This document shows positions 36,034 to 45,774 of a stretch of 64,000 bases of DNA, one piece after another. The stretch is from NCBI GenBank assembly GCA_963674475.2, contig CAXXFQ010000033.1, forward strand, positions 372,001 through 436,000. Reading direction: 5' to 3'. Every line of letters starts with the position of its first letter. The first letter of the stretch is position 1. Source of the DNA: CAXXFQ01 sp963674475. GTDB lineage: Bacteria; Planctomycetota; Planctomycetia; Pirellulales; Thermoguttaceae. The notes below the pieces were generated by a model that was not told the origin of the DNA, ran no database searches, and saw only the letters and a list, made by a program, of their open reading frames with translations. Both the position numbers and the translations under genes were made by a program.

Positions 36034-36654
36034 TCAGCTACGCAACATCCGCATGGCCGATATGATGTAAATCCAACCGGAGTAAAGCGTCAGAAAGATG
36101 GAGATCCAGAGGGTCGCGATCATGCTAAACCGGATGGAGTCCAGTACGGCCGGAGACGCTTCGGGCACCGCCAGGTAAAGCAGGCAAGCGATCGCCGCAA
36201 AGCATTGAACGGCCATCTTCCATTTTCCACTCCACTTGGCCGAGAAGTCCGACCCGGCGCCTTCCATAATGCCGCGCAGCGAGGTAACCAACAATTCGCG
36301 ACAGACAATGACCGCGACCATCCAAGGACGCAGGCCCCAGGGTACTTCGAGCAACGCGGGGATCGTCGTCAGAAAAATAAAGGCCCCGCAGATAATCACC
36401 TTGTCGGCGAACGGATCGAGGATTCGACCCAGTTTAGTGACCATCCCGTATTTCCGAGCGAAGTAGCCGTCGAACCAGTCGCTAATCGCCGCGAGTATAA
36501 AAAGCACAAGACTCGTCCAATAGAATTCCAGTTCCATAAAGACGAACATGACCACCGCCAAAACCAACCGAAGCATGGTCAACTGGTTCGGGAGATTGAA
36601 AATCGGGTTCGACCCCGACTTCGGAGCAGGGGCAGGGGATGGGCTGGTCATCAT
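36034..36654 (-). CDS. pgsA: CDP-diacylglycerol--glycerol-3-phosphate 3-phosphatidyltransferase
   Basis: 206-residue membrane enzyme that makes phosphatidylglycerol phosphate. The CDP-alcohol phosphotransferase motif reads SDWFDGYFARKYG then TKLGRILDPFADK (DG..AR...G...D...D). NLPNQLTMLRLVLA at the N-terminus is typical of PgsA, and the remainder is hydrophobic helices. The ATG at 36654 has GAGAGG upstream. It follows rimO on the same strand, a frequent pairing in bacteria. Confidence 0.93.
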   Translation of the reverse strand: MMTSPSPAPAPKSGSNPIFNLPNQLTMLRLVLAVVMFVFMELEFYWTSLVLFILAAISDWFDGYFARKYGMVTKLGRILDPFADKVIICGAFIFLTTIPALLEVPWGLRPWMVAVIVCRELLVTSLRGIMEGAGSDFSAKWSGKWKMAVQCFAAIACLLYLAVPEASPAVLDSIRFSMIATLWISIFLTLYSGWIYIISAMRMLRS

Positions 36655-36760
36655 GAGGCCTCTCACCTTTTTTTTAAATAGCAACCATATTTTTTACAGA
36701 GAAATTCAAACCGGCGAAAATCCAAACCGGCATCCCGCCTCTGTTTGAAGAATAAAACAA

Positions 36761-38248
36761 TTAACTTTCCGCGTCGACCGGCACCCCGACCAGGTCGTAG
36801 CCGTCGGTGGCGACAATCTCGCACGGGACGATTTGGCCCGGCCTGAGGTTTTCGCCCGTGACGTAAACGACCCCGTCGATTTCAGGCGCGTCGGCTGCCG
36901 TTCGACCGACAAACGCGGTGGGCTCCTCAGGCAACGCTTGGTCGATCAGGACATCCCAGGTTCGGCCGATCTGTTTTTGGTTCCACTCGAAGGCGATCTC
37001 CTGCTGAGCGGCCATGAGCCGTTCGTAACGACTCTGTTTGGTCGCCTCGTCCAAATGGCCGTCGAGCTGATCCGATGCCGTGCCCGTTTCGCGACAATAG
37101 GGGAAAACCCCCAGTCGCTCGAATCGCTGCTCCTCGACAAATGCCAAAAGTCGCTCGAACTGTTCGTCCGTTTCGCCCGGAAAGCCGACCAACAACGTGG
37201 TCCGCAGGGTAAGTCCCTCGATCCGACTGCGAAGTCGCTCAAGCAGTTCGAAGGTTTCCTCGGCCGTCACGGTCCGATTCATTCGGTGAAGCACCTCATT
37301 ATCTATATGTTGTAACGGCAAATCAAGATAAGGCAAGATCTTTCGACTTTTGGCGATCGTGTCGATGAGCCGATCGTCCCAATGTTTGGGGTAAAGATAC
37401 ATCAACCGAATCCAGGCGATCCGATGGACTTTTTCCAATTCGACCAGAAGGTCGGCCAGTGCCGGTTTGCCGTACAGGTCCCAGCCGTAATAGTTCGTGT
37501 CTTGGGCGATCAGGACCAGTTCGCGGACCCCCTCGTCGGCCAGACGTCGGGCTTCGTCGACAATCATCTCGATCGGCTTGCTGGCGTGCTTTCCGCGGAT
37601 CGACGGGATCGTGCAGAACGAACAGGTCCGGTCGCACCCTTCGGCGATTTTTAGATAGGCCGTATGCCGTGGAGTCAGACGCCGTCGCCCAAGGTCGCTC
37701 GGGGGAGGGCCCTCCGGTTGGTCGGAAAAATAAAGCTTGGGCAAAATGCTCGCGGCGGGCTGCGACGCCGACATTTCTTCCGTGTTCGTCTCTTCCGTAT
37801 GCGGTGTTTCCACGTTTTCCGACTCGACAAAGAGCGAATCGATCGCTTCGACCACCTGTTCGCGGGCAAACACGCCGATCAACCGGTCGATCCTCGGGCA
37901 GACCTTCAACAGGGATTCGCGATCACGCTCGGCCAGACAGCCGGTCACGACGATCCGGCCCAGATGGCCAGACGCCTTGAGACGTTCCATTTGTCCGATG
38001 ATCCCGATCGCCTCCTGTCGGGCGCTCTCGATGAACCCACAGGTGTTGATCAAAACCAGATCGGCCCCTTTCGCCTGATCGACGAGTCGGTACCCCGACT
38101 TGCGCAGTTTGCCTAGCATCGATTCGCTGTCGACCAGGTTTTTGGGACATCCGAGACTGACCAGGGCGATGGTGCCCTTCTTGATAGCATTTCGACCCAA
38201 GTCGGGATGTGATTTGGACCGTTTGTTGGTTTTGTTTTTCTTGGACAA
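36761..38248 (-). CDS. rimO: Ribosomal protein S12 methylthiotransferase RimO
   Basis: 495-residue radical SAM enzyme that methylthiolates Asp88 of ribosomal protein S12. UPF0004 domain with LVSLGCPKNLVDSE, INTCGFIESA and VTGCLAERDRE; radical SAM cluster in EGCDRTCSFCTIPSIRG; TRAM domain at the C-terminus. About 50 residues longer than usual: a low-complexity insertion rich in Glu and Thr (ENVETPHTEETNTEEMS) lies between the first two domains. The start is uncertain, with no ATG near the family N-terminus; the TTG at 38248 is used, and other non-ATG starts upstream are possible. Confidence 0.92.
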   Translation of the reverse strand: MSKKNKTNKRSKSHPDLGRNAIKKGTIALVSLGCPKNLVDSESMLGKLRKSGYRLVDQAKGADLVLINTCGFIESARQEAIGIIGQMERLKASGHLGRIVVTGCLAERDRESLLKVCPRIDRLIGVFAREQVVEAIDSLFVESENVETPHTEETNTEEMSASQPAASILPKLYFSDQPEGPPPSDLGRRRLTPRHTAYLKIAEGCDRTCSFCTIPSIRGKHASKPIEMIVDEARRLADEGVRELVLIAQDTNYYGWDLYGKPALADLLVELEKVHRIAWIRLMYLYPKHWDDRLIDTIAKSRKILPYLDLPLQHIDNEVLHRMNRTVTAEETFELLERLRSRIEGLTLRTTLLVGFPGETDEQFERLLAFVEEQRFERLGVFPYCRETGTASDQLDGHLDEATKQSRYERLMAAQQEIAFEWNQKQIGRTWDVLIDQALPEEPTAFVGRTAADAPEIDGVVYVTGENLRPGQIVPCEIVATDGYDLVGVPVDAES

Positions 38249-39362
38249 AATAAAATGAGGCCTTCTCTGGTAGCGGTAATGCAAGGGCAAGCGGGGACCA
38301 ATCGAGAGATTGACACAGTCTTTATTATGGTGGCCCCATCCTCATCCGGCAAGGGATCGGCTTCCCTCAAAAAGCCGGGGCAAAATTCTGTATTTTCGGA
38401 TAACTTTTCATACCGTGTAACATTTCACGCAAGTCAAACCGCGGTAAGGCTGGGAGTTCGGCGAAGCAAGAAAGGGCAAATGCTTGCGGTCGACTGCCAG
38501 AATCGCTTGAAAAACCTTTCCCCATGGGGGTGAAATCCGCCTGGCCTAAGGTCATGGCCAGATTTACGCCGTGTTAGAGATAGCCGTATTGGATAAGTGT
38601 CCGTGAAACCGCTAGATGCGGGGGATTTGTAATGAAAGTTAAAAAACCCCCAGTTTTCCTCTTTGCGCTAGTTGACTTCTTGGTGCGAACCGGCAAAGAT
38701 GAATTTTCCGGTAGATGGGGCTTCGCTCGAGGCCGAAGTTGGGGGCCGAGTTGGGGGCCGTTTTGTTTCCCCCTTGCGATGGTCCTTGATGGGCTTTCCC
38801 TTCGACCCCCCCTACTGGGAGTAGTAGTGTGCGGGAAGCGGACCTATTGACCGCCCCCCCCTGTAGGAGGTCTCTTTCTAAAGTCATTGAGAATGACGAT
38901 TGTGAGAGCGGCATCCGATAGGAAAAGACATCCAATAGGATACTGCCCCTTTCATTTCTTCAAGGAACAGATTTCCACCCTAATTGAAGGCCTTATCGCT
39001 TGTTTGGTCGGAATTCGAGGCATTCCGTTTTGGCCAGGCGAAAATATCCTATTTGGGTGTCATGGCGATTTCAAAGGTTTTCTGTTGGGCGTTCTGTCAT
39101 TGGCATTAGCAAAAACCGTACGCGATTTCGATCGACCGGTTTGAAAAAATCAACAAGCGCGGTTCGTTCGTGTTGACTTTTTTCATCACGGGAGAAGGGA
39201 CTTCTCCTCTATAGATAAAAATGGATTGCTATAAGTCCTTTATTTAAAGTGGCTTACGGGTTGTTTTTTTCAGGGGAACCCCCCCTTGGCATTCGATCTG
39301 CTTCAACTAACAAACCGTTGTCGCCAAACGCTCCCCATTTCTCGTCTATAGAGGTATTCGCC
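38249..39362. other. Long divergent intergenic region between rimO and rpoD
   Basis: More than 1 kb without a supported gene. It holds a hairpin at about 38539-38561 (CTGGCC..GGCCAG), a short direct repeat GTTGGGGGCCGA near 38738, a CTACT-GGG-AGTAG hairpin near 38813, and GGAGAAG-GGA-CTTCTCC near 39191. An open frame at 38887-39144 has a hydrophobic middle but no ribosome site, and I do not annotate it. Regulatory sequences for rpoD are expected here. Confidence 0.45.
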
Positions 39363-41006
39363 GTGACCAAAGTTCGCCCCAGCGTCGATTGTCTTGAGAC
39401 CGCCAATGTTAATGCTGCCAGCAAGATGAAGGAAAAAACGTTTGCTTCTCACGACGATTCGACTCACGGCGCCCTGGTCAACTCGGATCCGGTCGATCTC
39501 AATGGCGACGACAAAGCCGAACTGATCGACGAGGACGACGACCTCCAAGAAGAGACCCTCGAAGAGACCACCCGCCAGACCCACCACATTGACGACCCGG
39601 TCCGCATCTACCTGATGCAGATGGGTGAGATGCCGCTGTTGAGCCGCAACGAAGAAATCGAAGCGGCCCAGCGGATCGAAAAGGCCCGCCGCCGGTTCCG
39701 TCACGGCATGTTGGCGAACGACTATGTCTTGAACGGGGCGATGCAACTTTTGGAAGAGGTTCGCGATGGCAAGCTGCGACTCGACCGGACGATCGAAGTT
39801 TCGGTAACCAATCTCAGCAAAAAGAAGCGAATCGTCCAACTTCTCGGGCCCAATCTCGAAACGCTCCGTCATCTGCTCGAGCAGAACCGGGACGACTTTT
39901 CGCTGGTCGTCGACAAAGGGTTGCCGATCCGAGAACGCCGCGACGCCTGGCGTCGAATCGTGATTCGTCGCAACAAGGCGGTCCGTCTGGTCGAAGAATT
40001 CGGTCTGCGAACCCCGCGACTCCAACCGCTTCTCGAAAAAATCTGTCAGATCTCCGAGCGAATGGACCAGCTCAAACGAGAACTTGACGAAATCGATCGG
40101 ATTCCCGAAACGGCTGCTCGCGTCAAAGAGCTCCGCGAAGAACTCCATTACCTCATGCGGATCACGCTCGACACGCCGGCCACGTTGCATCGTCGCATGA
40201 ATTGTGTCGACCGGGCCAAAAAGGAATACGAAGCGGCCCGCCGTCACCTTTCGGCCGGGAACCTTCGTCTGGTCGTCTCGATCGCCAAACGATACCGAAA
40301 CCGGGGACTCAGCTTCCTCGATTTGATCCAAGAGGGCAACACCGGCCTCATGCGAGCGGTCGAAAAATTCGAATACCGACGCGGCTACAAGTTCTCGACC
40401 TACGCCACTTGGTGGATCCGTCAAGCGATCACCCGCGCCATCGCCGACCAGAGCCGAACCATTCGCGTTCCGGTCCATATGATCGAAACGATGAGTAAGG
40501 TCCGGGCCGTCACTCGCCAATTGGTTCAAGAAAACGGCTGTGAACCGACTATCGAAGAAACGGCCGCCGCCGCCGGGCTCACGATCGAAGAGACCCGTTG
40601 TGCGATGCAAATGGCCCATCATCCGCTTTCGCTTGACCAACCGGTCGGCGATCATGACGACAGCTACTTCGGTGAATTTCTCCAAGACCATCGCGAAGAC
40701 GACCCGCTCTACGACATGAACCATGACATGCTCAAGAACCGGATCGCCAGCGTTTTGGCCGCATTGAACTATCGCGAACGAGAGATCATCCGACTTCGCT
40801 ACGGCCTGACCGATGGCTACGCCTACACGCTCGAAGAAGTCGGGAAAATCTTCTCCGTCACCCGCGAACGGGTCCGACAGATCGAAGCCAAAGCGGTCCG
40901 GAAACTCCAACACCCGGTCCGGTCCCGACGCCTCTCGAGCTTCGTCGATCCGTCGCTCCTGGACGATGCCCCCGCGACCGACAACCCCTCCCTCCACACT
41001 TTTTAG
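39363..41006 (+). CDS. rpoD: RNA polymerase primary sigma factor (RpoD/SigA type)
   Basis: 547 residues. There is no region 1.1; an acidic N-terminal stretch leads to region 1.2 (DDPVRIYLMQMGEMPLLSRNEE). A non-conserved helical insert of about 200 residues precedes region 2 (NLRLVVSIAKRYRNRGLSF, DLIQEGNTGLMRAVEKFEY, FSTYATWWIRQAITRA), region 3 and region 4 (LNYREREIIRLRYGL, YTLEEVGKIFSVTRERVRQI). The GTG at 39363 with AGAGGT upstream is chosen; the frame is open to 39249 but without a ribosome site. A repeat block begins immediately after the stop. Confidence 0.95.
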   Translation: MTKVRPSVDCLETANVNAASKMKEKTFASHDDSTHGALVNSDPVDLNGDDKAELIDEDDDLQEETLEETTRQTHHIDDPVRIYLMQMGEMPLLSRNEEIEAAQRIEKARRRFRHGMLANDYVLNGAMQLLEEVRDGKLRLDRTIEVSVTNLSKKKRIVQLLGPNLETLRHLLEQNRDDFSLVVDKGLPIRERRDAWRRIVIRRNKAVRLVEEFGLRTPRLQPLLEKICQISERMDQLKRELDEIDRIPETAARVKELREELHYLMRITLDTPATLHRRMNCVDRAKKEYEAARRHLSAGNLRLVVSIAKRYRNRGLSFLDLIQEGNTGLMRAVEKFEYRRGYKFSTYATWWIRQAITRAIADQSRTIRVPVHMIETMSKVRAVTRQLVQENGCEPTIEETAAAAGLTIEETRCAMQMAHHPLSLDQPVGDHDDSYFGEFLQDHREDDPLYDMNHDMLKNRIASVLAALNYREREIIRLRYGLTDGYAYTLEEVGKIFSVTRERVRQIEAKAVRKLQHPVRSRRLSSFVDPSLLDDAPATDNPSLHTF

Positions 41007-41009
41007 TTC

Positions 41010-41240
41010 GGTTTTTGGACCGGTGCTTCCGCACCGATATGGTGAACCCGCTCCCGTTGGTCGCTGGTATGCGGCTGATTGGATGGTGCGAGCCTTTTTG
41101 GAAAAGGGGTGGTGGGCCGGTGCTTTTGGACCGGTGCTTCCGCACCGAGGATAAAACCCGCTCCCGGCGGCTAGGAGCCGCGGCCGGACCGGTGCTTCCG
41201 CACCGATATGGTGAACCCGCTTCCGTTGGTCGCTGGTGCG
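41010..41240 (-). repeat. Dispersed F-E repeat, three units (site R5)
   Basis: On the minus strand, three F-E units: E hairpins GGTGC-GGAA-GCACC at 41022-41035, about 41133-41146 and 41191-41204, with F copies at 41045-41069, about 41155-41167 (hybrid with a GCGGCTAGGAGCCGC palindrome) and 41214-41237. The orientation matches the convergent DUF5009 gene rather than rpoD. Confidence 0.9.
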
Positions 41241-41458
41241 AGTTAAAGAGAAATGCCTTTTCTCTGTGGGCAAGGTGGACGGGCTTTTGGGCGATTCTTT
41301 TCGGCTTGTTTGACTTGTTTGAGGGGTGGCCGTTTGGAAAGATTCTATGACGTTTTACAAAAAAGATTGAAGGCGTGGCGTTGACGAGTGCGTTTGGCGA
41401 CGAACTCTGAAAGGTTGCGATCGCCTTCATTCTCCGAGGGCGTGTTTTCTCGGGATCA

Positions 41459-41499
41459 TAAAAAAGGCCCAGGGCAGCGATTGCTCCGGGCCTTTTTTT
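41459..41499. terminator. Bidirectional intrinsic terminator
   Basis: AAAAAGGCCC and GGGCCTTTTT flank a 17-base loop, with T-runs on both strands. It lies between rpoD and the convergent membrane-protein gene. Confidence 0.9.
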
Positions 41500-41539
41500 G
41501 TTTTCACTTCTCTTCAAACCGACGTTCTCACGCCGGTGA

Positions 41540-42724
41540 TCAGATCTTGATGAACGTCTTCTTTCGATACATGTAAAGCAAGATCAGCCAGAGCAAGATG
41601 AAATGAGCGGCCGGGACAAGCTGATTCGCTAACGGTTCGCTTAGGTGAGCGGCCAGCCCTCCGACGGCCGATTCGGCGATCGCCGAAGTTTTAAACGGTC
41701 GAGTAAACATGTAAGCAAAAATCGCGTTCGACCCGATCACGATAAACGGGAACGACCATTTTTTGAAATTCCAAACGTCGATCACGAGATAGAAAATCGC
41801 CAACAGCAGATAGCTCCAACCGGCTGCCCAAAGGACCATCGAACTCGACCAGATATGCTTGATGATCGGGAACCAATAGCTCCAGACCCAACCGAGAACG
41901 AGACAAAGCATTGCCAACCCCAACAGGGCCAGCACCTTTTTCGTGTCTCGCATCGGCAGCCGCAAAAGCTGACCGGCAAAAACGCCCAACATCACGCTGG
42001 CCGCGAAGGTCATACTGCTTAGGACCCAGGTGTACGTTCCGCCCTGTCCCAGGACCGCTTGGTCGATATATTTCGCGATATTCTCTTTCGGCTCCAAGTG
42101 GCCGACCCCTTCGATGCCCGGAATCGGGACCCAGCTCATGATGGCCCAGAATCCCAGAAGCAAACCGACCGTCACGATCAGTTGTCCGCGGAATCGCAAA
42201 TGGATCAGCAAGATCGATGCGACAAAGTACCCCACGGCGATCGACTGAAGCGTGTTGCAGTAAATTTGGAGTGAGGCAAGTTTGAACTGCAGCAGATTCC
42301 CTTGCGCGACCATCCCGAGCACAAAGAGGATCAACGTTCGGCGGATAATCTTGAAGTAAAGTTGTCGCTTGCTTTCGGTTTGAAGTCGCTTGGCAAACGA
42401 GAACGGCATTGCCACGCCGACGATAAACAGAAACAGCGGCATGATCAAATCCCATGCCGTAAACCCGACCCACGAGACGTGACTCATCTGATGCTGAAGC
42501 CACGGGGGGACGCTTCCGAAGATTAAAACGACGAGGAAAAGAAAAAGGCCTCGTCCGCCGCAGATCCAAAACATGTCGAACCCACGCAGCGCGTCGATCG
42601 AGGCGATTCGACCTTGGGACGCCGGCGCGACGGTCGCTTTGGCCGACGGGTCGGAAGGAGGGTTGTCGTGTGTTTGTGAAGACGGCTCGGACGAGCCGGA
42701 ACGGGTGTTTTCGGAGTTAGCCAT
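41540..42724 (-). CDS. DUF5009 / HGSNAT-like membrane acyltransferase
   Basis: 394 residues with about ten transmembrane helices. After a Ser/Thr/Pro-rich cytoplasmic N-terminus comes RIASIDALRGFDMFWICGG, the hallmark start of DUF5009 and of heparan-alpha-glucosaminide N-acetyltransferase-related proteins, then WVGFTAWDLIMPLFLFIVGVA and YCNTLQSIAVGYFV. The family is thought to acetylate glycan amino sugars across a membrane, but the bacterial substrates are unproven. Start at the ATG at 42724; upstream sequence in frame is basic and without a ribosome site. Confidence 0.88.
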   Translation of the reverse strand: MANSENTRSGSSEPSSQTHDNPPSDPSAKATVAPASQGRIASIDALRGFDMFWICGGRGLFLFLVVLIFGSVPPWLQHQMSHVSWVGFTAWDLIMPLFLFIVGVAMPFSFAKRLQTESKRQLYFKIIRRTLILFVLGMVAQGNLLQFKLASLQIYCNTLQSIAVGYFVASILLIHLRFRGQLIVTVGLLLGFWAIMSWVPIPGIEGVGHLEPKENIAKYIDQAVLGQGGTYTWVLSSMTFAASVMLGVFAGQLLRLPMRDTKKVLALLGLAMLCLVLGWVWSYWFPIIKHIWSSSMVLWAAGWSYLLLAIFYLVIDVWNFKKWSFPFIVIGSNAIFAYMFTRPFKTSAIAESAVGGLAAHLSEPLANQLVPAAHFILLWLILLYMYRKKTFIKI

Positions 42725-43294
42725 AACTTGCTGCAATCTCAACTTGGAGAAAGGAGTGGAGGTTAGAAAAAAAGAAAAACGACCGCCAGTGTCCCGGCGG
42801 AGGCATGAAGGGGCGTTTTTAAAAAATGGGGAGGGCCTTAAATACAAACCGTTTAGCCTAATTCAATAAGCCGCCGAGGTCAACCTTTCGTAAAGGCCCC
42901 GTTGTTCGTTCTTGGCAAGACTCGATTTTGGCGAAACCGCTTAAGTCATTCCTTGTTCCACTTTCCGCTTTTCCGATTCTAGGGGAGAAGTCCTTGCAGT
43001 TTACCTATTTCCCTTCATTTCTTTACCTTTGGGGGCAGTTTCTTCCCTCCTTGCCCAGAATGCCAATACGGTAGTCGATCAGATTCGTATTGGAGGATTC
43101 AGCCACTTCTGTTAAGTTACGGTCAACGTCGGGGGCAGCACCAGGAAGGCGCCCTAAACACCCCGTCGTCGGAGGGTTCCTCGTTCGATAACATCCCTCT
43201 GATTGTTAGGCAGCACGCCCTGGAAATAGAGTGTTCTTTCTCGACTCGGGCAACGAATCGGGGCGAATTTGGCCGACAAGGAAGGAGGCCTAAG
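42725..43294. other. Divergent intergenic region
   Basis: No gene supported. CCAATACG (43063-43070) and CGTATTGG (43086-43093) form an 8-base perfect inverted repeat with a 15-base loop, possibly a regulator site. Confidence 0.4.
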
Positions 43295-43819
43295 GTGAGT
43301 TTAGAATCGAAACAAGAGATTCGCGTTCATATCCGGTGGATGATCCGCCGCGATATGGTTGACGTGTTGGATATTGAAAATGAAGGGTTCGAATTTTCTT
43401 GGTCGGAAGACGATTTCATTCGTTGCCTTCGACAACGAAATTGTATCGGCATGGTCGCCGAACACGATAATCAAGTCGTCGGTTTTATGGTTTATGAACT
43501 CAAGAAGTCGCGTCTGCACGTCTTGAATTTCGCCGTCGCCAGGAAATATCGTCGTTTGGGCGTCGGAAGCCAGATGATCGCCAAGCTGATCGGCAAGCTG
43601 TCGACCCAGCGACGCAACCGAATTCTGCTGGAAATTCGCGAGACGAACCTACCGGCGCAGTTATTTTTCCGCGAAAACGGCTTCCGTGCCATCTCGCTGT
43701 TGAGAGATTATTATGTGGACACGACGGAAGACGCCTACTTGATGCAATATCGCTATCGGCCTGAACGGGTCACGATTCCGATAACGCCGGCCAACCGGAT
43801 TACCCGTCTGGCCGGGTAG
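43295..43819 (+). CDS. rimI: GNAT acetyltransferase, RimI-like
   Basis: 174-residue GNAT protein resembling ribosomal-protein-S18-alanine N-acetyltransferase. It shows IRWMIRRDMVDVLDIENEGF, the central VVGFMVYELKKSRLHVLNFAV, the acetyl-CoA loop RKYRRLGVGSQMIAKL, and LLEIRETNLPAQLFFRENGFR, all in RimI order. The C-terminus extends about 20 residues beyond RimI. The GTG start has GGAAGGAGG eight bases upstream. No tsaB or tsaD, its common neighbours, is present, so another N-terminal substrate is possible. Confidence 0.82.
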   Translation: MSLESKQEIRVHIRWMIRRDMVDVLDIENEGFEFSWSEDDFIRCLRQRNCIGMVAEHDNQVVGFMVYELKKSRLHVLNFAVARKYRRLGVGSQMIAKLIGKLSTQRRNRILLEIRETNLPAQLFFRENGFRAISLLRDYYVDTTEDAYLMQYRYRPERVTIPITPANRITRLAG

Positions 43820-43859
43820 CCGACTCGACGATTTATCCGAACGTAAAAAAGAATAAACG

Positions 43860-43922
43860 CCTTACTCCCGGTTCTGAATCTTTTCCAAGAACGAACCACC
43901 TGCCGGGAGTAAGGTTTTTTCT
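43860..43922 (+). terminator. Intrinsic terminator after the rimI-like gene
   Basis: CCTTACTCCCGG (43860-43871) pairs perfectly with CCGGGAGTAAGG (43903-43914) across a 31-base loop, followed by TTTTTTCTTTTC. Confidence 0.88.
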
Positions 43923-43976
43923 TTTCTTGAATCTCCTGGTCAACCACGGGAAAGCTTGTGGGATAAAACAGGTTGT

Positions 43977-45377
43977 TTACGCCAGCTTTGCCCCACGTTT
44001 TTCGACCCGACTTCGAATCTCGGTGGCCTCCAACTCTCGCGGAAGGGTCTTTCGCTTGACGGCCAACGCGGCGGTGATCCCGGCCGCCTGTCCCATCATC
44101 GCACAGGTCGTGCTGACCCGGGCCGACGAGAGGGCCAACTGGTCGGCCGAAAAACAACGTCCGGCCGTTAAAAGGTTCTTTCCGTCTCGAACGATCAGGC
44201 ACCGTAGCGGAATTTGATAGGGGGGAACCTTCAGCTGATCCTTAGGGAGGATATACGTTCGCTTCTCGTCATCCGGCTTGTGCCCGTCGAGGTAGAAAAC
44301 GGCCCGGGCGATCGCGTCTTCAAACGTTTTGCCCGCGCGAAGGTCGTCGACCGTCAGAACGTAATCCCCTTCGATTCGTGCCCCCTCACGAATGCCGATC
44401 TGTGGCGAGGTCCCGTCATAGCGCCACGCCTTTTTTTCGACCCGTTGATAATAATCCAATACCTCAAGTACACGGCGACGGGCGGCGATTTCGGCCGCCG
44501 TCATCGACTCGGTATCGGTCGCGTCGAACTTCGGAATCTTGATCTTCAACGCGTTACTTCCAGGGCCGTTGGGCCAGATGCTCGTCATCGGCAGGTCGGC
44601 TTTCGAGCGGACCGGGTTCAAAAGCCCCTCGGGCAGTTGTGGATAGGCCTTTTCTTTGGGCACGTGGCGGACAAACGCCATCATCGACATCGGCAGCTGG
44701 AACCCGTCGCCCGGACGGCCTTTCATGACTGAAAAACCGGCCGCGCGGGCCACCTCCGCCTCCCCGGTGCAGTCGATAAACTGCTTTGCACGGAGCGCTT
44801 CCGGGCCCGACTTGCCGCAAACGATACACTCGCCGATCGTGCCGTTCTCGTCGACCTGAACGTCGACGAACCGGGTATGCAAGAGGAGCTTGACGCCGTG
44901 CCGGAGCAACAGCTCTTGCAGGACGATCGACAGAAGGTGGTGGTCGAAGACGCGTGCTCCCAGCTTCGGATACGGACGGTACGGGGCGATCGCCTGAAAC
45001 CGGGTCAAGTCGGCGATGATCTCGTCGAACACCTCTCCTTGCCCGGCCGTTTCGCCGCAAAAACTGGCCACTCCGCCGGTCGTCAGGTCGCCGCCGGTGA
45101 TAGCGAATCGCTCGACCAAGATCACTCGAACCCCGGATCGGGCGGCCGCCACTGCCGCCGTGACCCCCGCGATTCCCCCACCGATCACCGCCACGTCGGC
45201 CTCGTATCGAAGGGGTACTTGACGCGACCAGGTTACCGATTTCGGCGAACGGTTCTCTTCAACGGTCGCTTCCGAGGCGTGGGCCGTTTTCGTTTGAGCC
45301 AGGATTCCCGCCGCGCCCAAGGCCGAGGCAGAAAGCCATTCACGGCGATTCAGGTGATTTTCTCGTTTTCGAGGCAT
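43977..45377 (-). CDS. Tat-exported FAD-dependent oxidoreductase
   Basis: 466 residues. A twin-arginine signal (LNRREWLSASALGAAGILA, cleavage near AHA-S) indicates folded export. The FAD Rossmann motif DVAVIGGGIAGVTAAVAAARSG, GGDLTTGGVASF, and the second glycine motif FIDCTGEAEVARAAG place it in the FAD_oxidored (PF12831) family common in planctomycetes; near the end, LTAGRCFSADQLALSSARV and MMGQAAGITAALA contact FAD. The substrate is unknown. Start at the ATG at 45377, just before the Tat signal. Confidence 0.9.
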   Translation of the reverse strand: MPRKRENHLNRREWLSASALGAAGILAQTKTAHASEATVEENRSPKSVTWSRQVPLRYEADVAVIGGGIAGVTAAVAAARSGVRVILVERFAITGGDLTTGGVASFCGETAGQGEVFDEIIADLTRFQAIAPYRPYPKLGARVFDHHLLSIVLQELLLRHGVKLLLHTRFVDVQVDENGTIGECIVCGKSGPEALRAKQFIDCTGEAEVARAAGFSVMKGRPGDGFQLPMSMMAFVRHVPKEKAYPQLPEGLLNPVRSKADLPMTSIWPNGPGSNALKIKIPKFDATDTESMTAAEIAARRRVLEVLDYYQRVEKKAWRYDGTSPQIGIREGARIEGDYVLTVDDLRAGKTFEDAIARAVFYLDGHKPDDEKRTYILPKDQLKVPPYQIPLRCLIVRDGKNLLTAGRCFSADQLALSSARVSTTCAMMGQAAGITAALAVKRKTLPRELEATEIRSRVEKRGAKLA

Positions 45378-45774
45378 GTCCGTTTCTCTTGGGGAAAGGG
45401 TATCAGCGGAGGGGGGCGGCTGCAACGACGGTGCTTGTCAAAAGACATTGTAAAGGAACCGATCGAACTGGGTCAAGTTTTTTGGCGCCGGGGGGCGATG
45501 AAGTGACACGAGGCAAAAACGTTTCTCGGTCCACCCCGCGCGACTTGACACGGGCGGCTGGTAAGGGACAATAAAAAGATTCCAATTCGAAATGGTGTGT
45601 CCGCTTGTGTGAAAATAGCCTGTTTCCCGAGGGGCAAACAGCCGGTAACACGCAGTTTTAAACGAGAATTGGTGCAAGGAAATTTGTTTACTTTTGTTTT
45701 GACGATCCACTTCTCTTGAGCGTCTTTCGACCGGGAGTGGGATTTTCGCCGCATTCGTCGAAAAGGTCGAGCCG
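45378..45774. other. Divergent intergenic region upstream of ispD
   Basis: Contains at about 45623-45678 a second copy of the leader motif found at 33288-33345 (TGTTTCCCGAGGGGCAAAC ... CGAGAATTGGTG). Otherwise no gene or terminator is seen. Confidence 0.5.

Noticed and set aside
38887..39144. 85-residue open frame upstream of rpoD
   Set aside because: No ribosome site, no recognised domain, and composition like the rest of the gap.
39303..41273. 656-residue open frame antisense to rpoD
   Set aside because: It is the shadow of a well-supported sigma factor, low in recognisable motifs, with a start inside the repeat region.
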